Positions 1 through 9,392 of a stretch of DNA of 64,000 nucleotides are shown one piece after another; position 1 is the stretch's first letter, and every line of letters starts with the position of its first letter. Source of the DNA: Aurantiochytrium sp. KH105. Taxonomy: Eukaryota > Sar > Bigyra > Thraustochytrida > Thraustochytriidae. Position numbers and translations under genes: made by a program. The stretch spans positions 310,001 through 374,000 of the forward strand of contig BGKB01000062.1 of the NCBI GenBank assembly GCA_003116975.1. The letters run 5' to 3'. The notes below the pieces were generated by a model. That model ran no database searches, was not told where the DNA came from, and worked only from the letters and a program-made list of their open reading frames with translations.

Positions 1-455
1 CGAAAGAGCGCCAAGACACGAGCGCCGCCGTCAATCTCTTGAAAGGCCTTGTAGGCGGCCGGGTTCATATAGATGGAGTTCACGAGGCAAGTGACGCCCT
101 CGACGCTGGCCACGTGACCCACGCTCGCTTGGTTCTCGCCGGCACGCAAATATAGTTGGAGTGCTGGGCCCTGCGCAAATGCTTCGCTGCCCTTGATCCG
201 CGTGCGCAGGTACAGTCTCGCTACGCGCAAGATCTTGAACAGGAGCTCTTTCTCCGCGCTTTCAAGCGCCGCCCCCTGCGCCTTGTCCAGCAGCCGCTGG
301 CCTTCCGCCTGCACCTCTGCGCAGTCGCCGGCCACGGCCGCCGCGTCGCCCAGGTCCACGTCGCCGTCGAGCTCCGCCTCCGCGGTCTGCGTCCCGGGCC
401 GCGCCTTCGACAGGGCCTCGAGCCTGGCGGCCGTGCGCTCCGCCCTGGCCTCCAT
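1..455 (-). CDS. N-terminal fragment of an unrecognised, probably helical protein
   Basis: Reading the minus strand from the ATG at 455-453 gives 151 codons without a stop, running off the window start, so the gene is partial. I do not recognise the family. The visible part begins with a charged Ala/Glu-rich segment (residues 1-60), followed by a hydrophobic-patterned stretch (about 68-151) containing LLFKILRVARLYLRT and IYMNPAAYKAFQEI. That patterning resembles armadillo/HEAT-type or SIN-Cdc14-like helical repeats, but this is a guess from composition. I chose the first ATG; upstream in-frame sequence is open but low complexity with no earlier ATG nearby. The gene is divergent from the CSC1-like channel gene and shares a 445-bp promoter region with it. 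Confidence 0.5.
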   Translation of the reverse strand, partial: MEARAERTAARLEALSKARPGTQTAEAELDGDVDLGDAAAVAGDCAEVQAEGQRLLDKAQGAALESAEKELLFKILRVARLYLRTRIKGSEAFAQGPALQLYLRAGENQASVGHVASVEGVTCLVNSIYMNPAAYKAFQEIDGGARVLALF

Positions 456-900
456 CCTCGCGCGCGGCGCGCTGCTGCTCCTCCTCCTCGCGCGCGCTCC
501 TCCCGCCGCCCGCGCGAACGTTGTTTGGGTTTGCTGCCCTGCCCGAGCTCGCTTTTCGTGCACGTACTACAGACAGATCCTCCTTCCTGTCTTCTTTACT
601 GTTACTGGTTAGTTCAAGATTCTTGCTATTCTATAGTATAGTATACTATACTATACTATAGCATACAATCTCTCGCTCGACTCCGCCGTTGAAGCTGCAG
701 TGTGTCCCAGCGGCATTCTCCACTGAGGCCGCGGCCGCGCAAGTGCGGCAAACGGCGGCGCAAGTGCGGCAAACGGCAGCGCAAAGGCAGCGAACCCGCG
801 CGGAGGACTGCGAGGAGGCTCTAGCAGCAGAGCTCGTTCGGGGCGGCGGCGGCGAGCGAGCGTCCGCGCACGCGGCGGCGGAGCGCGGCGCGGGAGCGCG
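456..900. promoter_or_regulatory. Shared bidirectional promoter region, no gene
   Basis: This 445-bp interval separates two divergent start codons. It holds an AT-only palindromic stretch at 631-661 in otherwise GC-rich DNA, and a short tandem repeat at about 739-785 (unit roughly GGCAAACGGC(A/G)GCGCAAGTGC). No coding frame is supported. A promoter role is inferred from the layout. Confidence 0.45.
631..661. promoter_or_regulatory. TATA-type palindrome between divergent genes
   Basis: Repeats of TATAG/CTATA form a near-perfect inverted repeat centred on GTATAC at 641-646, with nine paired bases on each side of the centre. Because it is self-complementary it offers TATA-like sequence on both strands, which suits a bidirectional core promoter. 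Function is inferred. Confidence 0.4.
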
Positions 901-3900
901 ATGGTGGACCTGGCGGCGGCGGCGGAGGCGGCGGCCAACACGGGCACGCCACCGCCGACGATGACGCCGCCCGACAAGTCGCAGGTGGAGGAGTCCCTGC
1001 TCCTGTACGGCGGGCTCGTGGCCCTGTCGCTGGCGCTGTACTCGGTGCTGCGGAAACGCTGCTCGCGCGTCATGATACCCGCGGCGAAGCACGGCGACGT
1101 CCCTGCGTCGAGAGAGCTCGACGCGTACCTGCTGGCCGATGGCGCGAATGGCGAGAAGCCGCGCAACAACGGTGGCGAGGTCTCCACGCCCCCGCTGCGC
1201 CCCAGCGAGGTGCGCGGACACGGTCGCGGCCGCGGCCGCAACCGCGACCGGCACGACCCTCGCGACGAAAACGCATGCGGATGCTGCAGCTGGTTCACGA
1301 GTTGCAAGGCGTGCGGGTGTTCTGGCAGCCTCGCCTCGCTCGACATGTCGTGGTCCTGGAAGGCTCTTGCACTGCGCGAGCGAGATCTTGTGCGAATCGC
1401 GGGGCTTGACGCCTACATCTTTTTGCGCGTGGTGCGTTTCTGCTGGGCAGTCATGACCGGGTATGCGGTGGTAGCTCTTGTCTTTCTCATTCCCGTTTAC
1501 CTTGGGCAGCCAATGCCCGCACGTTGCAAATCGGTGTGCGAGTCCCAAGCCTCGGCTCACCACAGCGTCACGGCGGACCCGGATGACCCGTGGGATGCGG
1601 CAAGCTGTATCTGTAGCGACATTGATCGGGCCAGCATGGCCAACATCGCCGCTGGATCGAGCGCGCTGTGGACGCCGGTTCTTGTCATGTACATCTTTAC
1701 CATGTCGACACTTTGGGCCACGAGTGTAGAGTATCGCGCCATGGTCAGGATCAAGCGGCGCTACTGGAGTTCTGCGCCCCCAGAGGCGTACTCTGTTCTT
1801 GTCGAACATCTTCCTCCACGTCTTTGCGACCGGTCGGGTCGACTTCTCTACGAGTACTTTGATCGTGTCTTTCCAGACCGCGTCTTCGCAGTGAGCATGG
1901 TCGACACAGGCACTGACTTGAGCCGTCGTCTTCGAGGGATCGGCGTGCAACGGAACAAAGCCCTTTGGAAGCTCGAGCACGCCACGGTGGACTACTACCG
2001 GGCGCAGAAACACGTCCTGGCGCCGCAACAGGGGTGCTGCGGGGATTCTTGCTGCACGAACAGGAGCTCTTCCAATGGGTCAGCAACCAGCAAGGCGCTC
2101 AAATGCTGGCACTCCCTGATGTACTGCGTAACGTGCGGGAAGCTCCCGTATCCTGATGCCTCGCAAGTTCGCCAGATGCGCTCGCACGTGGAAAACCTCG
2201 AGGAGTCCTTGGAGGATCTGAATGCAGAGTTTGCAATCGCACGGAATGAATATCATCAGTTGTGCAATACGGTGGGCAAGTTTTCGGCGACGAACGGTGC
2301 CCGAAGAATGGACTCTTTTAAGTCGTTTGGATCTTTGACGGACAGCCTGGACGAATCGTTTTCGGTCCTCGAGCGTGGCCAGACTGGCGGCGCCTCGGTG
2401 GCTGAGCCGCCACCGAGCCCCTCGCGGCCAGACAAGAGCAAGTTCTCTCCTTCGGGGGCCGCCGTCGATGAACAGTCAAATGGCGGGGACGACGGTACGG
2501 CGACGCGTCTGCTTCCGCGCGATGAAGATGCCTTTTTTTCAAGCGCCTTTGTGACCTTTCGCACGCTCAAGGCAAGCACGGTTGCGTCGCAAACGCAGAT
2601 CGACGATAAGTCGGACATGCGCGTGGTGCCTGCTCCTGAACCTCTCGATGTGGCATGGGACAACCTCGGCATGACCACGCATGAACGAGTGGTGCGTCGT
2701 GCTGTGACCAAGACAGTCTTTTATCTTCTGGTCGTCTTTTGGGGTGTACTCACGTCTGTGGTAGGAGCAAGTACGTCAACGCCTGCGCTTGCGCGGCAGA
2801 TTCCGGCCATCAAGAGTTTGCTGGAAAAGTATCCGCATCTAGCTGGGTACATGGACATGCTTGCGCCTCTGGTTCTGGTGTCCTTGGTTGGTGTGGTGAA
2901 CCCGTTGATGAGTCTTTTGGCACGCTTTGAGGGCCGGATCTCGGAAAGCGCAGCGGACAAGCGTGCAATGGAAAGGTACTTTATCTTTCTCGTCGTCCAG
3001 GTCTTTCTGTTTTACAGTATTGCAGGAACAGTCTTCAAGACGCTGGTTGAGATTTTGCAGCAACCAAGCCGAATTGTGAGCACGCTGGGGTCGAGCCTGC
3101 CGCGCAATGCTGCATTTTACTTGCAGTTTGTGGTGGTGAAGCTGTTTTGGATGCTATGTTTTGAGCTCCTCCGCGTGGCAGATGTGATTCTGGCGCTTTT
3201 GCGGCGATTGGTGGCAGGCCTGCCTCGCACAGAGCGCGAACGTATTTCTCTCTTTTGCGGATGTTTTGAGTTAACGTACCCGGGGCCAATAAGCATTCCC
3301 TCCACGCTCTCGCAGGTCCTGCTCGTGTACTTTATCTCGATCGTGTACGCGGTCATTCAGCCGCTCATTGTGCTTGTAGCCTTTTGCTTCTTTGCACTTG
3401 CCAACGTGTGCTACTCGACGATCTTGACAAGCGCCACCAAGCAGATGTACGACAGTGGAGGTCGATTTTGGTGGAATTCAGCGTATCGCTGCATCGTCGG
3501 CGGCCTCGTCACTGCCCAGCTCACGCTCATGGGTGTGATGGTCATCAAAGGGTCGATTGGCATGGCAATTCCTCTTTGGTTTTTGGTGTTTGGGACGATC
3601 TTTGTGGCTTACAAATTAGAGGCCCGCTACGCAACGCTGGTATCGACACTACCAATGCATCTGGCAGCGGAGCTTGATGAGATCGCGTCAGAAAACACTG
3701 TGGAGGTCCGACCTGCATTGTGGCAGTACGGTTCCAAGACGTTTCCTGGAACTGAGGGTCCCGAGGCGTTCTACAACATCTTGCGACCCTCTTCGGCACG
3801 TTCCCAAGCCGCCAGTGCCCCGGCGCAACACGTGTACTGCTTTGACCACCCCGTGTTGCAGGAGCAAACAAGGGTGAAGCCCTTTGAGCTCCGTCGCGCC

Positions 3901-3933
3901 CCCTCGTCTCGCTACGGCACACTTACTCCTTAG
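901..3933 (+). CDS. OSCA/CSC1/TMEM63-family osmosensitive cation channel
   Basis: This 1,010-residue protein has the architecture of the OSCA/CSC1/TMEM63 (DUF221) mechanosensitive cation channels. An N-terminal membrane segment (about 25-45) is followed by two more in the RSN1_TM region (about 175-205 and 255-285), a large cytosolic PHM7-type region (about 290-590) and a multi-helix RSN1_7TM block (about 600-900). Diagnostic stretches include AYSVLVEHLPP, SSAFVTFRTLKAS and PEPLDVAWDNLG. In the family these are stretch- or osmotically gated channels of the plasma membrane or endomembranes. Two cysteine clusters stand out: six Cys at 126-140 and seven at 379-412, both predicted cytosolic, so lipidation or metal binding is possible. 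The Ser/Pro-rich stretch at about 475-545 looks disordered. The ATG at 901 was chosen; an alternative in-frame Met lies 20 codons later. Confidence 0.92.
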   Translation: MVDLAAAAEAAANTGTPPPTMTPPDKSQVEESLLLYGGLVALSLALYSVLRKRCSRVMIPAAKHGDVPASRELDAYLLADGANGEKPRNNGGEVSTPPLRPSEVRGHGRGRGRNRDRHDPRDENACGCCSWFTSCKACGCSGSLASLDMSWSWKALALRERDLVRIAGLDAYIFLRVVRFCWAVMTGYAVVALVFLIPVYLGQPMPARCKSVCESQASAHHSVTADPDDPWDAASCICSDIDRASMANIAAGSSALWTPVLVMYIFTMSTLWATSVEYRAMVRIKRRYWSSAPPEAYSVLVEHLPPRLCDRSGRLLYEYFDRVFPDRVFAVSMVDTGTDLSRRLRGIGVQRNKALWKLEHATVDYYRAQKHVLAPQQGCCGDSCCTNRSSSNGSATSKALKCWHSLMYCVTCGKLPYPDASQVRQMRSHVENLEESLEDLNAEFAIARNEYHQLCNTVGKFSATNGARRMDSFKSFGSLTDSLDESFSVLERGQTGGASVAEPPPSPSRPDKSKFSPSGAAVDEQSNGGDDGTATRLLPRDEDAFFSSAFVTFRTLKASTVASQTQIDDKSDMRVVPAPEPLDVAWDNLGMTTHERVVRRAVTKTVFYLLVVFWGVLTSVVGASTSTPALARQIPAIKSLLEKYPHLAGYMDMLAPLVLVSLVGVVNPLMSLLARFEGRISESAADKRAMERYFIFLVVQVFLFYSIAGTVFKTLVEILQQPSRIVSTLGSSLPRNAAFYLQFVVVKLFWMLCFELLRVADVILALLRRLVAGLPRTERERISLFCGCFELTYPGPISIPSTLSQVLLVYFISIVYAVIQPLIVLVAFCFFALANVCYSTILTSATKQMYDSGGRFWWNSAYRCIVGGLVTAQLTLMGVMVIKGSIGMAIPLWFLVFGTIFVAYKLEARYATLVSTLPMHLAAELDEIASENTVEVRPALWQYGSKTFPGTEGPEAFYNILRPSSARSQAASAPAQHVYCFDHPVLQEQTRVKPFELRRAPSSRYGTLTP

Positions 3934-4154
3934 GAAACGAGGCGAACCAAATCGAAATTTAGCAGTGTAGCAAAGCACGCGATACAAACAGTCTTGTTTC
4001 AAGTAACTTTTTTTATACCAATGTTTCTTCGCTTTCAATGTTTTCTTCTCTGACTTTTTGATTGTTCGAATGGCTTTCACTTTCATTCCACTCTAGGTCT
4101 TCTTGCTCCTATTATTTTCCTCTATTCTTGCGCAGCGTGAAGAAGCAAGCATCC

Positions 4155-4203
<49 letters not shown>

Positions 4204-4214
4204 TACTACTGGTT
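3934..4214. other. Convergent 3' intergenic region with (TTTC)n tract
   Basis: This is a short region between two convergent genes. It includes a (TTTC)n microsatellite at about 4155-4202 that abuts the 3' end of the TPR-Aha1 gene. No gene is seen. Confidence 0.6.
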
Positions 4215-5513
4215 TTATTGAATTTTTCGAAACTCGACTGCCCATTTGTTGAGAGCCTCGTTGACCTTGGCAAGAAGACCAGACTTGGTATCCATGAGCG
4301 TCTTGGAGATCACCGCCTGGTTGGCACCGGCCTTTTCGCGGTTGCTCCAGCGAAGCTCGGCCTCGACGACGCCATCGGAAGGGTCGCCAGACACTTCGTC
4401 GGCCGAGACATCCGGGAGGAAAATCGTGCCCGAGACGGTCTTGCCGAGGCAGGCAACGGACCAGGCAACATCCAGACTGTAGTCAAACATGTGGCGCTTT
4501 TTGCCACGCGTAAATGTGATGGAAGCGTCACCATCGATATTTTTCAGGTCAGTGACCTTGAGGGTTCCGGACTCAGCGTCGCCGTCGCTATCGACCAGCT
4601 GCACGGGGCACGAGAGACTCTCAAGATACTCTTTGAGCTTTGGCTCGGCCCATTTGGACATAGGACGTTCCTCGAATGTACCACCATGGTTCCAAGCAGA
4701 TGCACCTTTGCTCGCAAGCTCTTGTTCCTTGGCCAGGATCGCCTCGGCTTCTTCGCTGACCTGCTTGGGTTTGTTGTCCTTGAGCATTTCCTTTTCTTCT
4801 TCGGTGAGCTCGCGGTTGAAAAAGGTAGTCTTGCGGCCGTCCGGCAGCGTGCGGTATCCGCGGAGGCTGAGATCGATCTCCCCGTCCTTTTCTGAGGACG
4901 AGGACTTTTTCTTGGCAGCGGCGGCCCCGGAGGCTTGGTCCTTGGAGACCTCGACGATGCGCTTGGAGACGACCTTGTCCTTGGCAAGTTCTGCCCGCTC
5001 CTTGGCCTTTTGTTCTGCCTCGGCGGCCTCGCGCTTCTTCTTTTGCTCGAGCTTTTGGCGGCGCTCGGGCATCGCCTTGATTTCCTGTTGCGCAGCCTTG
5101 TTGTCGGGCTCGAGCTCGAGGATCTTTTCAAAGCGTTTCTGTGCCTCGTCGAGCTTTTCGAGACCGACCTCGGCCTTACCGGCGCGGAACCAGGCCTTGG
5201 TCCACGAAGCGTCAAGCTCGATGGCGGCCTCGGCATCCTCGAGGGCGTCCTTGAAGCGTCCCATCATGAGGCGTGCCATGGCACGGTTGCCAAAGAGGGC
5301 CGGAATTTTGGAGTCATGCTCGATGGCCTTGCTGTACAGGACGTCGGCCTCGGGGAGCGACTTTGCCGAAAACGCAGCATTACCGCGGCGCTTGAGCTCG
5401 TCGACGAGCCTTTGCCGGGCCTCGTCCGAGTCTGGCGCCGCGTTCAGGACGTCGTTGTGTTGGTTGCTCGCGTAGAAGGCCGCCGCGCCGTTGTTGGGCC
5501 CGCTTTCGCCCAT
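4215..5513 (-). CDS. TPR-Aha1 N-domain Hsp90 co-chaperone
   Basis: This 432-residue protein starts at the ATG at 5513; the frame is open further upstream but low complexity. Residues 36-145 are three TPR repeats with a complete carboxylate clamp: K41, N45, N76, K106 and R110. Their spacing (4, 31, 30, 4) is exactly that of HOP TPR1 (K8, N12, N43, K73, R77), so binding to a C-terminal EEVD of Hsp70 or Hsp90 is expected. A charged coiled-coil-like stretch (146-190) and a conserved-looking GYRTLPDGRKTTFFNREL segment (219-236) follow. Residues about 285-425 resemble the N-terminal domain of Aha1, the Hsp90 ATPase activator (SKWAEPKLKEYLESL, then SITFTRGKKRHMFDYSLDVAW and GTIFLPDVSADE). The predicted role is a cytosolic co-chaperone stimulating Hsp90. 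The gene is convergent with the CSC1-like gene. Confidence 0.85.
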   Translation of the reverse strand: MGESGPNNGAAAFYASNQHNDVLNAAPDSDEARQRLVDELKRRGNAAFSAKSLPEADVLYSKAIEHDSKIPALFGNRAMARLMMGRFKDALEDAEAAIELDASWTKAWFRAGKAEVGLEKLDEAQKRFEKILELEPDNKAAQQEIKAMPERRQKLEQKKKREAAEAEQKAKERAELAKDKVVSKRIVEVSKDQASGAAAAKKKSSSSEKDGEIDLSLRGYRTLPDGRKTTFFNRELTEEEKEMLKDNKPKQVSEEAEAILAKEQELASKGASAWNHGGTFEERPMSKWAEPKLKEYLESLSCPVQLVDSDGDAESGTLKVTDLKNIDGDASITFTRGKKRHMFDYSLDVAWSVACLGKTVSGTIFLPDVSADEVSGDPSDGVVEAELRWSNREKAGANQAVISKTLMDTKSGLLAKVNEALNKWAVEFRKIQ

Positions 5514-6495
5514 GCTTCCTTCGCTCTCACTCGCTCGTGAGCACAGCAACCTTTTCGCGCCGTCCGTCCGTCCGCTCGCTCGTCCGTCGCCGCTCCCGCG
5601 CCGTCCGTTCTGGCTGCAGCTGTGCGCGCCGAAGACAGAACAGAAGAGAAGAGGTCTGCTTTGCTTGCCGCCCTCGAGCGTCTCTCTCTCTCCTGGGCGG
5701 CACGTTTTCGCGAAAACCTGCGCGTCGCGCACACCTATGTCCTCGCGCAGACCCCAGTGCGTACCGCCGCTCCTGTCGCGTTGCGCAGTCTCCGAGCGGG
5801 TTGCGCGGTCCGCCGGAAGGCGGCTGGCTGCGAGCAAGCGAGCAAGCAAGCAAGCAGGCAAGCAAGCAAGCCTCGAACTCCGCGCGCGCCGGCTGGTCCT
5901 CGACGCGCCCGAGCCCCGCGCCGCGCACGCCCTCGCGCTCGCAGCGGGCCCGCCGAGGTCCCCGCCCCGCCTCCGTCAGGCTCGACGCCGGGCTCGGCGC
6001 AGGCTGGGGTCGCGGCGGCTGGAGAAGTGGAGGCGGAACCGACTCGACGACCACGAGGGCGACCTCCTCGCTCGCCGCTCGCGCTCGCAGAGAGAGGCAA
6101 GAGGCGGGGCCTTGCTCGCCAGCGCGTACGTGCGGAGAACTTGCGGAGAGGAGAGGAGAGGAGAGCTCGCGGGTTTTGTAGAGCGAGCGTGCTGGACGCG
6201 GCAGAGAAACGTGTGGCTTGGCAGCGCAGCTTCGCTTGTGGAGTGCAGAGCTTTTTTTTTTTTTCCTCCTTTTGGGGTTGTAGAACGCTTTACTTCTTCG
6301 ACTCGACTGCCCTCGTCTGCGTGTTTGCTGGCGCGAAGAGGCACTACGCTTGCAAGACCTTGGACTGACGTGAACGTACGACGCCGAGTGTAGACATCCA
6401 ACCGCGTGTCGTTCACACGAAGCTCGCGCAGATTGTGCATAATAGCGCGGCAGTCCGTTGGGAAAAAAAAGTAAGGGACAGAAAAGGAAAGAAAG
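5514..6495. other. Divergent promoter region, low complexity
   Basis: This is 982 bp between the divergent TPR-Aha1 and NF-YC genes. It contains an (AAGC)n-like tract at about 5831-5872, a (GGAGA)n stretch near 6145-6166 and a poly-T run near 6251-6264. Several frames stay open here only because of GC-rich low complexity; none looks like protein. It probably carries both promoters and 5' leaders. Confidence 0.5.
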
Positions 6496-7023
6496 ATGAA
6501 CTACAACATGAGCATCAACCACCCGATGGCGCGTACGCAGGAGTTCGCCCAGATGGTAGCCAAGCTAGACGAGCTGTGGAAATCGCAACAGGCAGAAATG
6601 GAGTCTCTTGGCGCCGGCTCGAAGCAGGATTTTAAGCACCACAATGACCTTCCCTTGGCCCGTATCAAGCGTATCATGAAGTCCGACGAAGACGTACGCA
6701 TGATCAGCGCAGAGGCGCCTATTCTTTTTGCCAAGGCATGCGAACTCTTTATTTTGGAGCTCACGGTACGTGCGTATGCCTTTTCAGAATTTCACAAGCG
6801 CAACGGGCTTGAAAAGGAGGACATTTTGCACGTGCTCGAGGCGACGGACATCTTTGACTTCTTGGCTGAGGTGATCATCAATCATCCCAAGGCAGGTGGC
6901 GGCGGCGGCAGTGGTGCGATCATGGGTGGCGCAACTGGTGCCTCTGCTTCGGGCTCCTCCGCGGCCATGGGCAATGGCGCGGGCGCTTCTGGTTCAAATG
7001 TCAAGCATGAGCATGTAGAATAA
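6496..7023 (+). CDS. NFYC: NF-YC/HAP5 subunit of the CCAAT-binding factor
   Basis: This 175-residue protein has a histone-fold domain at about residues 54-130. It carries the NF-YC signature LPLARIKRIMKSDEDVRMIS followed by AEAPILFAKACELFILELT, closely matching animal and plant NF-YC and yeast Hap5. In the family this subunit pairs with NF-YB, and the dimer recruits NF-YA to bind CCAAT boxes in promoters in the nucleus. The N-terminus (FAQMVAKLDELWKSQQAEME) also matches the conserved helix ahead of the fold. The C-terminal 40 residues are Gly/Ala/Ser-rich and probably disordered. The stop codon lies inside an AATAAA hexamer (7019-7024), which could also serve as the poly(A) signal. Confidence 0.95.
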   Translation: MNYNMSINHPMARTQEFAQMVAKLDELWKSQQAEMESLGAGSKQDFKHHNDLPLARIKRIMKSDEDVRMISAEAPILFAKACELFILELTVRAYAFSEFHKRNGLEKEDILHVLEATDIFDFLAEVIINHPKAGGGGGSGAIMGGATGASASGSSAAMGNGAGASGSNVKHEHVE

Positions 7024-7321
7024 AGATCAAATATCGCAACTTTGTTTCATCGTGATCGCGAAAAGATCTCCGAAGTCACCACGTGTACTCGACGCGCGAT
7101 GGTGTGTGTCGTGAAAACGCCAGGATGATCATCACTTTGCGTGTCGAGACTGAGAATCATGTCGCCAGCAAGATGTCAGGTCAAATAGTTGTGAATGACT
7201 GGCTTCGAAATGATTTTTGCAAGTTTGGAAATGTAGATGCTTGGACCCATGAGAACAAGGTATCCACGCAACGAGACAGCACAACCTTTTCATTTGTTTC
7301 GATTTTTCGAGAAACGCACGA

Positions 7322-8010
7322 AGGCTTTCCATGAACGACTTTGTTCATACAGCTGTCAGAGGATCGTTCTGGTGATGCTTCGACAAGCAAAGGGGCATCT
7401 TTCGACGACTATGTTCAAACGGCTCTCATCGAAATTCAGGAAATGATCGTCTTGGCGGTTCCGCGTCGTGCATGAAGCTCAGAGAGCAGTTCTGCATTGG
7501 CAAAAAGTTGACGGCTTTGCGCTTCCATGCATCCCATGTAGGTTGTGCTTAAAGAGCTGTCATGAAAGGCCAGAAATTTGTTGTGTTAACGCTTTCATGC
7601 ATCCATTGACGACCAGGATCACAAGGTCAACATCCAAAGCCAAGAATTCGTCGACTCAACGTTTTTCGTGAAAGAAAGGCATTCATGAACAACTATGCTC
7701 AAGTATCTGTCGCAAAAGGCCAAAGGATGGTTGGACCAGCGTTTTAGCAACGTGCACGGAGGCATCTGTGCTCAAGCAGCCGGGTCAGCTGGCAAGACTG
7801 ATGTATTGAACCGCGTGTCAATTAGTTCTTTCAAAGCAAGCCTGAGAAGCCGATGTCCGCAACTGGCATGGGGCCCATCCGACAATGGCTGTGATGAAGC
7901 AGCTGTCAAGGCCCGCATGGATCGACTTACGTCTCAGATTTGAAAGCAATCGAAAGATTGTTGTCCCAGCCAGGGTTTTCGCGACGCGCATGGAGGCAAC
8001 GCAGGCTGCT
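7322..8010. repeat. Decayed tandem array, unit about 70-110 bp
   Basis: Related but heavily diverged blocks recur at about 7322, 7392, 7510, 7675 and 7881-8010. Shared pieces are CATGAACGACTNTGTTCA, AGCTGTCANGAAAGGCC, GATTGTTGTNCCAGCG and TTTTCGCGACGNGCATGGAGG, in the same order. Spacing varies, so this looks like an old minisatellite broken by insertions and deletions. Found by eye, so unit borders are approximate. Confidence 0.4.
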
Positions 8011-8452
8011 CCATCAGATGAAATGGGCCGGGCCGCCTCGCCGCGTGCGTCGTTGCCTTGCGCGTCAAACGATGAAGGCAAAAACTCGTTTGCGCATTCG
8101 TGGTGGCGAGCTCCAATTTCTGGCGCGCGTCCCCTTTCTAACGCAGCAAACGATTCGCCCTGCACGAAAGCAAGGATTTCCGAATCTCCGGAAAAATGGG
8201 CATGCGCGCAAAGTAGTAGCTGGGCCGCGATGCGTGGTGTCCTACCTCCCTGAAGGAGAATCATACGAGCGAAACAGCGCTTACTATAGTTACAACCCCC
8301 CCTCCCCTCTCTTCCCCTCTTCTCCTTTCTCGTCCTCCTCTTTTATCTCTCATGGCACGCTTAACACTGTAATAAGGCCAAGCAAATTTGGGCGTGCGCC
8401 CTATTCTGGTCGGCCAGCCTCCCAAAGCGTTTGTCCCGACGTCTCATGCACG

Positions 8453-8771
8453 GGTCGCGTGCAGCTCGGCCGCAAGGAATTCCGGGGGCCGCGACGGGGA
8501 CGCCGACCAAGTATTTGAACGCACAGTCGTTTTGCCAAAGCATTTATGCAGAGCGAGATTTTCAGCCGTGGCCATGGTGGCTGGTCGCGTGCAGCTCGGC
8601 CGCAAGGATGCTGGATGGGATAGTGTCCCCGACGAGCCCGCATGTATGTAGAAACGAAAACTAATGCAAATGAGCCAGATTCATTTGTGTGGCACGAATG
8701 AAAACATGAATGCTGGTGGTTGGGGAGGGGGAGGGGAGGGGTCCAGGTCGCGTGCCGCGCGGCCGCAAGGA
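8453..8771 (+). repeat. Three spaced copies of a 26-bp repeat
   Basis: Copies lie at 8453-8478, 8583-8608 and 8746-8771. The first two are identical and the third has two mismatches. The core is GGTCGCGTGCAGCTCGGCCG followed by CAAGGA. Weaker similarity continues about 20 bp further (GTCC...GACG), suggesting a longer original unit with a spacing of 130-163 bp. Confidence 0.7.
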
Positions 8772-9360
8772 TACCAGAGTCCGTGACGAGGGCCTGGACG
8801 AATGAGCACAGAAACCCTGAGCTTGGTCGGTGTTCCGAACGTGCGGGAGTTGCGCGACGCTTCTCTCCTGCGCTTCCTTGGCTTCGCTACGTCCTCGGGG
8901 AACCAACGCGGCGACCGGGGATGCCGGCCAGCACTGCCGGATGGATGTCGGTGCTCGCTCGCAACTTTCAACAATCAATCTCGCCTGCACCACAGGCTGG
9001 AATTTAGGATAAGAGAGCAGCCAGCTCATCTCTTGAGATTGGTTGGTTGGTTGGTGGGTTGGTTGGTTGCTTCGTTGAAGCGGTTCAAGGAGACGTCTGC
9101 CTGACTGGTACAGCAAGCCTCTGCCAGCAGCGGTGGCGGCCAGCACCGGTTACGGAGAACAGCGCTCTGCTGTGGGGGAGATCGGGGCGCCATATTGATT
9201 CGCGGGTAGACAGGGGCACCGACCAGCTCGATCTGCGGGGGGGCGCTGTGGGCGACGTGCTGGGCGACCTCCGCGACGCACGGGCGGCGCGCGCCGAGTA
9301 CGGCCCGGCTGGCCTCGGCCGCCTCGCCTTGGAGTGCAGTGCAGTAGGGCGGGGCCCGAC

Positions 9361-9392
9361 CACCGACCGACCGACCGACCGACGGACGGACG
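9361..9392. repeat. (GACC)n/(GACG)n microsatellite
   Basis: This is a run of ACCG tetranucleotides passing into ACGG. It lies in the gene-free block; a similar tract occurs at about 12644-12668. Confidence 0.85.

Noticed and set aside
4489-5475. Plus-strand frame of 328 codons inside the TPR-Aha1 gene
   Set aside because: Ser-rich shadow of the real minus-strand gene.
8453-8771. CRISPR-like array
   Set aside because: Only three copies with irregular 104- to 137-bp spacers in a eukaryotic genome and no cas-type genes.
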